From the NCBI RefSeq assembly GCF_001439815.1, contig NZ_JYLM01000008.1, positions 1 to 64,000 on the forward strand: DNA of 64,000 nt, read 5' to 3'. This document shows, piece by piece, positions 44,275-52,013 of the stretch. Position 1 is the stretch's first letter; every line of letters starts with the position of its first letter. Under the pieces are notes generated by a model. That model saw only the letters and a list, made by a program, of their open reading frames with translations. It did no database searches and was not told the DNA's origin. This stretch comes from Pseudomonas orientalis. Lineage in GTDB: Bacteria; Pseudomonadota; Gammaproteobacteria; Pseudomonadales; Pseudomonadaceae. Made by a program: the position numbers and the translations under genes.

Positions 44275-44835
44275 TCAAGCCGCCGCTTGGGCCTTCAAAT
44301 ATTCATCCGTCGACACCACGCCCGCATACCCGAACGCCAGCGAAGCCATGTACGCGCCATGCACCTGCGCGGCGGGAATCACCTGCCCATTGAACTCCTG
44401 GTCGCGGGTAGCGCATGCGTCGTGGATCACCGTGACCTTGTAGCCCAAGTCCGCCGCCGCCCGCACCACGGCGTCGATGCACATATGGCTCATGCTGCCG
44501 ACCACGACCACGTCGGTAATGCTGCGCTGTTCCAGCAGCTCGCGCAGATTGGTCTGGCGAAAGGCATTCACAAAGTGCTTGAGCACCACCGGCTCGTTCC
44601 CCTCGTTCAGCACTTTGGCATGCAAGTGCGCGCCTTCGGAGCCCGGCGTGAAGAACGGCGCGTCATCGCCTGCGAACTCATGACGTACATGAATCACCGC
44701 ATCCCCGGCCTGACGAAAGGCCTGCAGCACCCGCGCAGCGTTGTCCGCGGCGGCCTCCACACCGTCAAGCGGCCACTTGCCCTGGGGGAAGTAGTCGTTC
44801 TGGATATCAATCAGGATGAGTGCTTGCTTGGCCAT
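44275..44835 (-). CDS. Isochorismatase-like cysteine hydrolase
   Basis: The 186-residue protein starts MAKQALILIDIQNDYF, with the catalytic Asp of the family, and has the nucleophile region GSMSHMCIDAVVRAAADLGY with Cys. It is likely an amidase or nicotinamidase-like hydrolase; the substrate cannot be told. The long upstream frame in this reading phase is not coding, because it lies under the opposite gene. It is divergent from a GlxA-type regulator with 96 bases between. Confidence 0.9.
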   Translation of the reverse strand: MAKQALILIDIQNDYFPQGKWPLDGVEAAADNAARVLQAFRQAGDAVIHVRHEFAGDDAPFFTPGSEGAHLHAKVLNEGNEPVVLKHFVNAFRQTNLRELLEQRSITDVVVVGSMSHMCIDAVVRAAADLGYKVTVIHDACATRDQEFNGQVIPAAQVHGAYMASLAFGYAGVVSTDEYLKAQAAA

Positions 44836-44931
44836 GTGTGTTGCCTCGTAATGGGTTGATGGGCCCAGTATCTTAGCTGGCGCGCACGTCGGACATTGGC
44901 TGTACCGACAATAACAGAGGGAAAACTGACA

Positions 44932-45891
44932 ATGGCGGTGGTTGAGCTGGGCATAGTGATCTACCCGGGCGCGCAATTGGCCGCCGTGCATGGCTTGACC
45001 GATTTGTTTGGCGTCGCCAATCGCATGGCCGCCGAGCACCCATCCGCGCAATTGCCGATGTTGCGGGTCAGCCATTGGCAGGTCGATAAGCAAGGCATGC
45101 CTGTGCGGGTGTTCGATACTCAGCCTGGCCAGGACCTGCCCATGGCTGCCGTGCTGGTGCCTCCCTCGGTGGGCGATTTCAGTGAAGAGCAGACGCCCCC
45201 CGCGTTGCTCGAATGGCTGCGCCAGCAGCACGCGGCGGGCACTGTGCTCGCAGGCGTGTGCATCGGTTCGATCATGCTCGCGCGCAGCGGCCTGCTGGAC
45301 GGGCGCCGCGCCACCGCCCACTGGTCGTCCGCCGCCAGCTTCGCCGTCCTCTATCCGGCTGTGCGACTGGAGGCGGACAAGCCCATCGTCGATGACGGCG
45401 ACCTGATCACCACCGCCGGGCTGATGGCCTGGTCCGAGTTGGGTCTGCGCCTGGTCGAGCGTTTGCTGGGGCCGAGCATCGCCGCCGATACCGCGCGTTT
45501 TCTGGTGATTGAACACAGTGGCAGCGCCAGCCAATGCGCCAGCAACTTCGCGCCGATCCTCGGACATGGTGACGCTGCAATCCTCAAGGTCCAGCATTGG
45601 CTGCAAGCCAGCGGCGCGGTGGAGGTGTCCATCGCGGCCATGGCGCAAGAGGCGGGCCTGGAAGAACGTACCTTCCTGCGCCGCTTTCGCAGCGCCACCG
45701 GTTTGAAACCGACCGAGTACTGCCAGCACCTGCGCGTAGGCAAGGCGCGGCAATTGCTTGAACTCACCAACGGCACTATCGATCACATTGCCTGGACCGT
45801 GGGCTACCAGGACCCCAGCGCCTTTCGCGCCACCTTCAAGAAAATTACCGGCATGGCCCCCAGTGCCTACCGCAGCCGCTTCGGCGTGTGA
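44932..45891 (+). CDS. GlxA-family AraC-type regulator with DJ-1/PfpI domain
   Basis: The 319-residue protein has an N-terminal class I glutamine amidotransferase-like domain (LGIVIYPGAQLAAVHGLTDL, AGVCIGSIMLARSGLLDGRR with the nucleophile-elbow Cys). The C-terminal AraC/XylS DNA-binding domain follows (AMAQEAGLEERTFLRRFRSA, VGYQDPSAFRATFKK). The ATG at 44932 follows AGAGGGAAAA and gives MAVVELGIVIYPG; an upstream TTG at 44896 is less likely. It probably controls the divergent hydrolase gene, an inference from position. Confidence 0.9.
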   Translation: MAVVELGIVIYPGAQLAAVHGLTDLFGVANRMAAEHPSAQLPMLRVSHWQVDKQGMPVRVFDTQPGQDLPMAAVLVPPSVGDFSEEQTPPALLEWLRQQHAAGTVLAGVCIGSIMLARSGLLDGRRATAHWSSAASFAVLYPAVRLEADKPIVDDGDLITTAGLMAWSELGLRLVERLLGPSIAADTARFLVIEHSGSASQCASNFAPILGHGDAAILKVQHWLQASGAVEVSIAAMAQEAGLEERTFLRRFRSATGLKPTEYCQHLRVGKARQLLELTNGTIDHIAWTVGYQDPSAFRATFKKITGMAPSAYRSRFGV

Positions 45892-46061
45892 ATCGTGCAG
45901 AACGCCGCGCGTCCTAGCACCCATCGTGCAAAATGGCGCAGGCTAACTGCTATTGCATTTGCGGCAACCGATTGATTTTAAAGAGGTCCTCGTGAGCGCG
46001 ACCTTGGCCTGATCCCTGCTACGCTTTTGCTACACACATGGCCGGATGCCAAGGGGGATGC

Positions 46062-47171
46062 ATGACCCCGATTTCACGTAAAAAACTGGTGCTCTCTCAT
46101 TCAACTCGCAGCGGCGCACCTCAGCATGAAGTGGAGACCAATCGCGCCCTGGCGCGCTGGTTGGCGCAGATACTGGGGCTCGAATTCGGCGGCAGCTATG
46201 ACCCACAGAAGCACGCCGACCGCGATATTTACCTGCTTCCCACACAAACCCTGGTGGGCCCAGCCCAGGCAAGGGCGCTCAATATCAAAGGCCCGCAGGA
46301 CCTGTGGGGCGGCTACGTCGACCATGCATTTATCTGCTCCAAAGCCATCACTCATGGCCTGTTAAGCCCCCAAGCCAAGGCGCCCGAGGGTTGGTCGCCG
46401 CTGTTTTGCGAGCGCGTGCGCGACGTAGTCCTCGATGGCTTGAGCGTCTTTGCGCTGGAAGACGCACGGCCTGCCGCTACCCGCTTGCTCTACAGCGGGC
46501 CGATTCGCCTGAAGCCCGTAAACGCCTGCGCGGGACGCGGGCAACAAGTCATCCGCAGCCTCGACGAATTCGATGCCCTGCTGGCGCGTTCCGAAGCCGC
46601 CGCACTGTTCAATGATGGGGTGGTGCTGGAACAAGACCTGCACGACGTAGTCACTCACAGTGTGGGTCAGAGCTTTATTGGCGATCACCCGTTCAGCTAC
46701 TGCGGCGAGCAATACCTGACCCGGGACGGGCAGGGCGAAGAGGTCTATGGCGGTTCCAAGCTGCTGGTGGTGTCCGGCGGCTACGACGACCTGCTCGCGC
46801 TGGACCTGCCTGACGATGTACGCGAAGCCGTCAGGCAAGCGCAGGTTTTCGACAAGGCCGCCGATGAAGCCTACCCCGGCTTCTACGCTTCGCGACGCAA
46901 CTACGACATCGCCCAGGGGCAAGACAGCGACGGCCAGCGCCGCAGTGGCGTGCTCGAACAATCCTGGCGCATGGGCGGGGCCAGCAGCGCGGAAGTCGCG
47001 GCGCTGCAGAGCTTCGTCAACCAGCCCGGCTTGCGCGCGATCCGGGTGGCCTCGGTGGAAACCTACGTAGACCAGACGTTGCCGGCGGACGCCATCGAGG
47101 TGTACCGCGGGCCGGCTGAAAACAGCGACTTTCTTCTCAAATATGTGACGGTTAACGCTTATGACGGCTAG
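46062..47171 (+). CDS. DUF3182 family protein (possible ATP-grasp fold)
   Basis: The 369-residue protein matches the Pseudomonas family named DUF3182 from memory of its sequence (KLVLSHSTRSGAPQHEVETN, DLWGGYVDHAFICSKAITHG, GPIRLKPVNACAGRGQQVIR). Segments such as RLKPVNACAGRGQQVIRS and VVLEQDL resemble ATP-grasp enzymes, which join carboxylates to amines or thiols. The function is not established. The ATG at 46062 directly follows AAGGGGGATGC; an ATG at 46038 is possible. Its end overlaps the hydrolase gene by 11 bases. Confidence 0.75.
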   Translation: MTPISRKKLVLSHSTRSGAPQHEVETNRALARWLAQILGLEFGGSYDPQKHADRDIYLLPTQTLVGPAQARALNIKGPQDLWGGYVDHAFICSKAITHGLLSPQAKAPEGWSPLFCERVRDVVLDGLSVFALEDARPAATRLLYSGPIRLKPVNACAGRGQQVIRSLDEFDALLARSEAAALFNDGVVLEQDLHDVVTHSVGQSFIGDHPFSYCGEQYLTRDGQGEEVYGGSKLLVVSGGYDDLLALDLPDDVREAVRQAQVFDKAADEAYPGFYASRRNYDIAQGQDSDGQRRSGVLEQSWRMGGASSAEVAALQSFVNQPGLRAIRVASVETYVDQTLPADAIEVYRGPAENSDFLLKYVTVNAYDG

Positions 47172-47916
47172 AAGCGAGAGCATTGCAATCGACATCGACG
47201 ACGAACAGATGAGCGGGACCTTTTTGAGCCCCAAATCCAAAGTGCCGGGCGTGTTGTTCGTGCATGGCTGGGGCGGCAGCCAGGAGCGCGACCTGGAGCG
47301 CGCCAAGGGTATCGCGGGGCTGGGTTGCGTGTGCCTGACCTTCGACCTGCGCGGCCATGCCGGTACGGGTATCCCGCTTTCGCGTGTGACCCGTGAAGAC
47401 AACCTGCGCGACCTGTTGGCCGCCTACGACCGCCTGCTGTCGCATCCGGCCATCGACACCTCGGCGGTGGCGGTAGTGGGCACCAGCTATGGCGGTTACC
47501 TGGCGGCCATCCTCACCTCATTGCGCCCGGTTCGCTGGCTGGCGCTGCGGGTGCCTGCGCTGTACCGCGATCAGGAATGGCTCAAGCCCAAGCGTGACCT
47601 GGATAAGGCCGACCTGATGGATTACCGCAGCACGCTGGTGCAGGCCGAAACCAACCGGGCCCTGCATGCCTGCGCAAAATTCACCGGCGATGTGCTGATC
47701 GTCGAGTCGGAGACCGACGACCACGTGCCCCACGCCACCATCATGAGTTACCGCGCGGCCTGCCAGCACACCCATTCCCTGACCCACCGCATCATCGATG
47801 GCGCCGACCATTCACTGAGCGACCCGGTGTCGCAGCAGGCGTACACCTCGATCCTGGTGGACTGGATCACCGAGATGGTGGTGGGTGAGCGGCTGAGCAT
47901 CATCCAGTCCCGCTGA
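47161..47916 (+). CDS. Alpha/beta hydrolase (dipeptidyl-peptidase/dienelactone-like fold)
   Basis: The 251-residue protein has the oxyanion segment VLFVHGWGGSQ, the nucleophile elbow VGTSYGGYLA (Ser), a likely Asp in ESETDDHVP, and the His in IDGADHSLSD. No signal peptide is seen. The start lies inside the end of the DUF3182 gene (11-base overlap), so the two proteins are probably made together and act on related compounds. The substrate is unknown. Confidence 0.88.
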   Translation: MTARSESIAIDIDDEQMSGTFLSPKSKVPGVLFVHGWGGSQERDLERAKGIAGLGCVCLTFDLRGHAGTGIPLSRVTREDNLRDLLAAYDRLLSHPAIDTSAVAVVGTSYGGYLAAILTSLRPVRWLALRVPALYRDQEWLKPKRDLDKADLMDYRSTLVQAETNRALHACAKFTGDVLIVESETDDHVPHATIMSYRAACQHTHSLTHRIIDGADHSLSDPVSQQAYTSILVDWITEMVVGERLSIIQSR

Positions 47917-47920
47917 CGCG

Positions 47921-48877
47921 CTAGGCGGGTGTCTTCTTCACCCGCAACGCCTTGGCCTTCGCCTCCACCCCCAGGTACATCACCAGCGCGATCAACAACG
48001 GGCAGATGAAATAGATCGCCCGATAGGCAATCAACCCGGCCAGCAAACTGCCGCGTGACACCTCATGCTGCAACAGCCCGATAAACACTGCTTCCAGCAC
48101 GCCAAGGCCGGCTGGAATATGCGTGAGCACCCCGGCAATCGCGCTGATCAGCAGCACCCCGAGCACCAGCGGATAATCCAGTTTCGCCGGCAACAGGGTG
48201 AAAATCACCGCCGCCATCAGCGACCAGTTCAACGCGCCCAACAGCAATTGCAGACACGCCATGCGCAGTGACGGCAGGTTGATTTCCATGCCGCGAATCG
48301 TCCACGCACGTTTTTTCGAGAACCGACAGGCCACCAGATAGCCCAGGCTGGCCAGTACCAATAGCGCCCCAATGCCTTGCAGTGCCGTAGTGCTGACTTT
48401 CCAACCCGGCGGCATGGTGACCAGGCCGCTGCTGAACACCGCGCCGGCCAACGCCATATAGCCGAACCAGTTGGTTGCCAGGCTCAGCCCCAGAATCTTG
48501 GCGATATTGCCGGTGCTCACGCCCAGTCGCGAGTACAGGCGATAACGCATGGCGATGCCGCCCACCCACGCGCTCAGGTTGAGGTTGAATGCGTAGCTGA
48601 TGATGCCCACCGGCAGGATCTGCTTCCAGCGCAAGGGCTGGCGAATGTAGGTGCGGCCGATGAGGTCGAAGCAGGCATACACGATAAAACTGCACACCGT
48701 CAGCGCGCCGGCGATCAGCAGCGTGCGCACCTTGAATTCGCTCAACGTCTGCAGCACTTCGCTCCAGTCGATGCGTCGGGCAAGCAAGGTGAACAGCACG
48801 ATCAGCAGCAGGAAGAACGCGATGGTCAGGGGCTTCTTCCAGCGCTGGAACCGGGAGCTTTTTTTTTCAGACGTCAT
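47921..48877 (-). CDS. ybhN: YbhN-like integral membrane protein (LPG synthase TM family)
   Basis: The 318-residue protein has about eight hydrophobic segments and the family signatures NLNLSAWVGGIAMRYRLYSR and SAIAGVLTHIPAGLGVLEAV. It belongs to the flippase-like UPF0104 group without the lysyl-transferase domain. The ATG at 48877 gives MTSEKKSSRFQRWKKP and overlaps the end of clsB by 11 bases. In E. coli ybhP, clsB (ybhO) and ybhN also form one operon. Confidence 0.88.
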   Translation of the reverse strand: MTSEKKSSRFQRWKKPLTIAFFLLLIVLFTLLARRIDWSEVLQTLSEFKVRTLLIAGALTVCSFIVYACFDLIGRTYIRQPLRWKQILPVGIISYAFNLNLSAWVGGIAMRYRLYSRLGVSTGNIAKILGLSLATNWFGYMALAGAVFSSGLVTMPPGWKVSTTALQGIGALLVLASLGYLVACRFSKKRAWTIRGMEINLPSLRMACLQLLLGALNWSLMAAVIFTLLPAKLDYPLVLGVLLISAIAGVLTHIPAGLGVLEAVFIGLLQHEVSRGSLLAGLIAYRAIYFICPLLIALVMYLGVEAKAKALRVKKTPA

Positions 48878-50129
48878 GGGCCGGACTCTCAATGGGTTTC
48901 AAACGCGGCTTGTGTGCCGGCAGCCAGCCGGTCAGGGCGGGGAAGTGACGCATCACATGAAAGACCAGGAAGCCCACGGTCAGGCGCCACAACCACAGGC
49001 GCGGTTTGCGTTTTGCCGGCATGGTCTGGCAATGGTCCCTGGCGAGCGCTTCCAGGCTCTCGTACAACTGCTGATTGAACGCCCGGTCGCGAATCAGCAC
49101 ATTGGCTTCAAGGTTCAATGCCAGGCTCAACGGGTCCAGGTTGCTTGACCCTACGGTGCTCCAGTCATCGTCCACCAAGGCGACCTTGCCGTGCAGCGGG
49201 CGCTGACAGTACTCGTGAATGACCACGCCGTCCTTGAGCAGATAGTCATACAGCATGCGCGCCGCCAGCTTGGCCAGCAGCACATCCGGCTGACCCTGCA
49301 TGATCAATTGCACATGCACGCCACGGCGCGCGGCGTTGCGGATTTCACGCAGCAGGCGGTAACCGGGGAAGAAATACGCGTTGGCGATCACGGCACGCGT
49401 ACGGGCTTTGCTCAACGCGTGGATGTAGGCTTCCTCGATGTCATCGCGATGCTGCACGTTGTCGCGATAAATCAGGCGTACCAGCCCGTCTTCATCAGAG
49501 GTTGCCCACGGCGTAGGGCGTTGCTGACGGCGCCGCCATCCGCGCCGCGTGCGCACCTGGCGACCACTCTGCGCCAGGGCGAAGTGGTGCAGGTCGGCCA
49601 CCGCCGGGCCCACGATTTGCACCGCATAATCCTGCTTGGCTTCAGGGCCGAAGTCACCCAGATGGTCGGCGGAAAAGTTGATACCGCCGATGAACGCCAC
49701 GCTGGCATCCACCACCACGATTTTGCGGTGCAGGCGGCGGAACCAGTTGGTGCGGATGCCCAGCGTCTTCGAGGCCGGGTCGAACATCTGCACCTCCACC
49801 CCGGCTTCGGCCAGCTCGCGCAAAAATGCGGAGCTCAGTTCGCCGCAACCAAAGCCATCCAGGCTGGCCACCACTTTCACCCCGCGCTGCGCGGCTTCGA
49901 TCAGGATCGCTTTGAGTTCAAAGCCGACCTTGTCTTCGAAGAGGATAAACGTCTCCAGCAGAATCTCGCGCTGCGCCGCGCGCATGGCGTCGAACACCCT
50001 GGGAAAGTAGGCCTCGCCATTTTCCAGCAACTCGATGCGGTTCCCGCTTTGCCAGCCGTAGTCGAGGTCGCGCGCCTTGGCATCATCCGGCGGTTGGTCG
50101 GTGGCGATATGTTCTACAGCAACGTTCAT
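48867..50129 (-). CDS. clsB: Cardiolipin synthase B
   Basis: ClsB makes cardiolipin at the inner membrane; in E. coli it can act on phosphatidylglycerol and other phospholipids. The 420-residue phospholipase-D protein has two HKD motifs (RRLHRKIVVVDASVAFIGG and QRPLHGKVALVDDDWSTVGS). A C-terminal hydrophobic patch includes LWLWRLTVGFLVFHVM. The start overlaps the ybhP stop in ATGA. Its place between ybhP and ybhN supports ClsB rather than ClsA or ClsC. Confidence 0.9.
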   Translation of the reverse strand: MNVAVEHIATDQPPDDAKARDLDYGWQSGNRIELLENGEAYFPRVFDAMRAAQREILLETFILFEDKVGFELKAILIEAAQRGVKVVASLDGFGCGELSSAFLRELAEAGVEVQMFDPASKTLGIRTNWFRRLHRKIVVVDASVAFIGGINFSADHLGDFGPEAKQDYAVQIVGPAVADLHHFALAQSGRQVRTRRGWRRRQQRPTPWATSDEDGLVRLIYRDNVQHRDDIEEAYIHALSKARTRAVIANAYFFPGYRLLREIRNAARRGVHVQLIMQGQPDVLLAKLAARMLYDYLLKDGVVIHEYCQRPLHGKVALVDDDWSTVGSSNLDPLSLALNLEANVLIRDRAFNQQLYESLEALARDHCQTMPAKRKPRLWLWRLTVGFLVFHVMRHFPALTGWLPAHKPRLKPIESPAHDV

Positions 50130-50902
50130 AACTCAATCTCCACCGACAGCGGCACATGGTCGGACAGATGGGACCAGGGCCGCGTGGTCAGCACTCGGGG
50201 GTTATGCACCTTCAGATTGCGCACGTAGATGCGGTCCAGCGGCAACAACGGCAGGCGCGCCGGAAAGGTGCGCGCCGGTTTGCCCTGGGTCTGTACAAAG
50301 ACTTCCTCCAGACCGCTTTGGCTGAGGTCGGCGCGCTGGCGCCAGTCGTTGAAATCGCCGGCGACCACCACCGGCGCGTCGGCCGGAATCTCGCTGATGC
50401 GCTGCTCCAGCAAGCGCAGTTGCTGCTGGCGATGCACTTCGCGCAGGCCCAGGTGGATGCAGATCGCATGCATCTCCTGCCCGCTACCCGGCAAGCGCAG
50501 CACGCAATGCAACAGGCCGCGGTTTTCGTGGCCGCTCTGGGAGATGTCGAGGTTGTCGTGACGCACGATCTGGAATTTCGACAGCAACGCGTTGCCGTGG
50601 TCGCCATGGGGGTAGACCGCGTTGCGCCCGTAGGCGAACTGCGGCCAGATGCTGTCGGCCAGGAACTCGTACTGCGGCATCTTCGGCCAATCGCTGTAGC
50701 GCTGCGGATGCTGCTCATGGGTGCCATGGATTTCCTGCAGGAACACCATGTCGGCGCCGACGCTGCGCACCGCTTCGCGCAACTCGGGCAGGATGAAGCG
50801 CCGATTCAAGGCAGTAAAACCCTTATGGATATTGACCGTCAGCACGGTGAAGCGGGTTATGGGCGTCGTGGGTGTGATGGGAATCAACTCCGGCTGGGTC
50901 AT
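50126..50902 (-). CDS. ybhP: YbhP-like endonuclease/exonuclease/phosphatase family protein
   Basis: The 258-residue protein has the EEP fold motifs VLTVNIHKGF, DMVFLQEIHG, VVVAGDFNDWR and the terminal SDHVPLSVEIEL. These are metal and phosphate-binding positions of phosphoesterases. The physiological substrate is unknown; a lipid or phosphodiester role would fit the neighbouring clsB. It overlaps clsB and the DUF72 gene by 4 bases at each end. Confidence 0.87.
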   Translation of the reverse strand: MTQPELIPITPTTPITRFTVLTVNIHKGFTALNRRFILPELREAVRSVGADMVFLQEIHGTHEQHPQRYSDWPKMPQYEFLADSIWPQFAYGRNAVYPHGDHGNALLSKFQIVRHDNLDISQSGHENRGLLHCVLRLPGSGQEMHAICIHLGLREVHRQQQLRLLEQRISEIPADAPVVVAGDFNDWRQRADLSQSGLEEVFVQTQGKPARTFPARLPLLPLDRIYVRNLKVHNPRVLTTRPWSHLSDHVPLSVEIEL

Positions 50903-51825
50903 GGCAGCACTCCAGGTTCCGGCAATTGCCCCGGCGCTGTGGCCAGGTGCTTGTCCAGATCGAAGCGCTGCAGCAATTGACGGGCATCGAAAGGCGCACG
51001 CACCTTGATGTCGTTATCGAAAAAGCAGAACACGTCGCGCTGTTTGCGCACGCGTGGCTTGTGTTGCGGGTCGATCAAATGCGCATCCGCAGGCTGCTTG
51101 CCGTGACGCCAACGCTCGATGCGGTCGCCCCAGCGCTTGAGCGCTTCGTCGGTGTAGCCACTGGCGTACAACTGCTTGTCGCCATGCAGGCGCAGGTACA
51201 TGAAGTTGGCGGTGACGTCTTCGGCATACGGCCACTTGCCGGCGGTGTCCGCCACCACCAGGGCCACGCCATACTTGTCCAGCAGCTGCACAAACTCGGG
51301 CACCGCAAAGCTTTGGTGGCGAATTTCCACAGCATGGCGCAACGGCTGTTTGCCGTAGGCCTTCATGCTCGCCTTGCCGTTCAGGCGGGGCTCATGCTGA
51401 TGGGCGAGGGCGGCGGCCTGCAAGGTGGTGGTGGGCAGTTCGGCCAGGAAGGCTTCGAACAGGGGCGGGTCGAACTTGAAGCTGGGCGGGAACTGCCAGA
51501 GTATCGGGCCAAGCTTGTCTTTGAGCTCCAGTACCCCGGACGCGAAGAAATTCGCCATGGGCTTGTGCACATCGCGCAGGCGCAGGATGTGGGTGATATA
51601 GCGCGGCGCCTTGACGCTGAACATGAACCCTTCGGGCGTGTCGGCATACCATTCGGCATAGCGCTTGGGGGTTTGCAGCGCGTAGAACGAACCGTTGATT
51701 TCGATCGCGTTGACGGCGCGTGACGCAAACTGCAACTCGCGTTTCTGGGTCAAGCCTTCGGGGTAGAAATCGCCCCGCCAGGGCGTGTAGCGCCAGCCGG
51801 AAATGCCGATGTGAATCGCCGCCAT
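50899..51825 (-). CDS. DUF72 (YecE-like) TIM-barrel protein
   Basis: The 308-residue protein opens HIGISGWRYTPWRGDFYPEG and contains NAIEINGSFYALQTPKRYAE, FSVKAPRYITHILRL and RHQSFAVPEF, the DUF72 signatures. The family has a TIM-barrel fold and no settled function. It is the first gene of a four-gene minus-strand run with 4-base overlaps, behind GGGAGTAAGC. Confidence 0.9.
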   Translation of the reverse strand: MAAIHIGISGWRYTPWRGDFYPEGLTQKRELQFASRAVNAIEINGSFYALQTPKRYAEWYADTPEGFMFSVKAPRYITHILRLRDVHKPMANFFASGVLELKDKLGPILWQFPPSFKFDPPLFEAFLAELPTTTLQAAALAHQHEPRLNGKASMKAYGKQPLRHAVEIRHQSFAVPEFVQLLDKYGVALVVADTAGKWPYAEDVTANFMYLRLHGDKQLYASGYTDEALKRWGDRIERWRHGKQPADAHLIDPQHKPRVRKQRDVFCFFDNDIKVRAPFDARQLLQRFDLDKHLATAPGQLPEPGVLP

Positions 51826-51893
51826 GCTTACTCCCGTTGAAGTAGGGTCGATTGCCCCGCGTGTTGGGATGACTGCGATCTCTGGCCGAAAGT

Positions 51894-51933
51894 TTCCACA
51901 TTCCTACAGGCGGTAGAGGGGCGGAATGTAGAA
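51894..51933. repeat. Inverted repeat in the DUF72 / MscS divergent region
   Basis: TTCCACATTCC and GGAATGTAGAA form an 11-base inverted repeat with one mismatch, 18 bases apart. It lies between the two divergent starts. It could be an operator or a leader hairpin. No regulator is suggested by the sequence. Confidence 0.45.
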
Positions 51934-52013
51934 AAGGGGCTGGGCGAATCAGGGGAACGATCGCGGCTCAAACCCGTCAGTTCCTTACAGACCCCCTGAA
52001 GGAGCCCGGTGTT

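Noticed and set aside
44267..44287. A GC-rich hairpin between tam and the convergent hydrolase
   Set aside because: It lacks a T tract on either strand and overlaps the hydrolase 3' end. It may help termination but is not called.
44836..45924. A long N-terminal extension of the cysteine hydrolase
   Set aside because: It lies antisense to the GlxA-type regulator and does not resemble any hydrolase domain.
45992..46012. A six-codon frame (GTG to TGA) with AAGAGG upstream, before the DUF3182 gene
   Set aside because: It could be a leader peptide, but no attenuator structure or regulatory codon run is visible.
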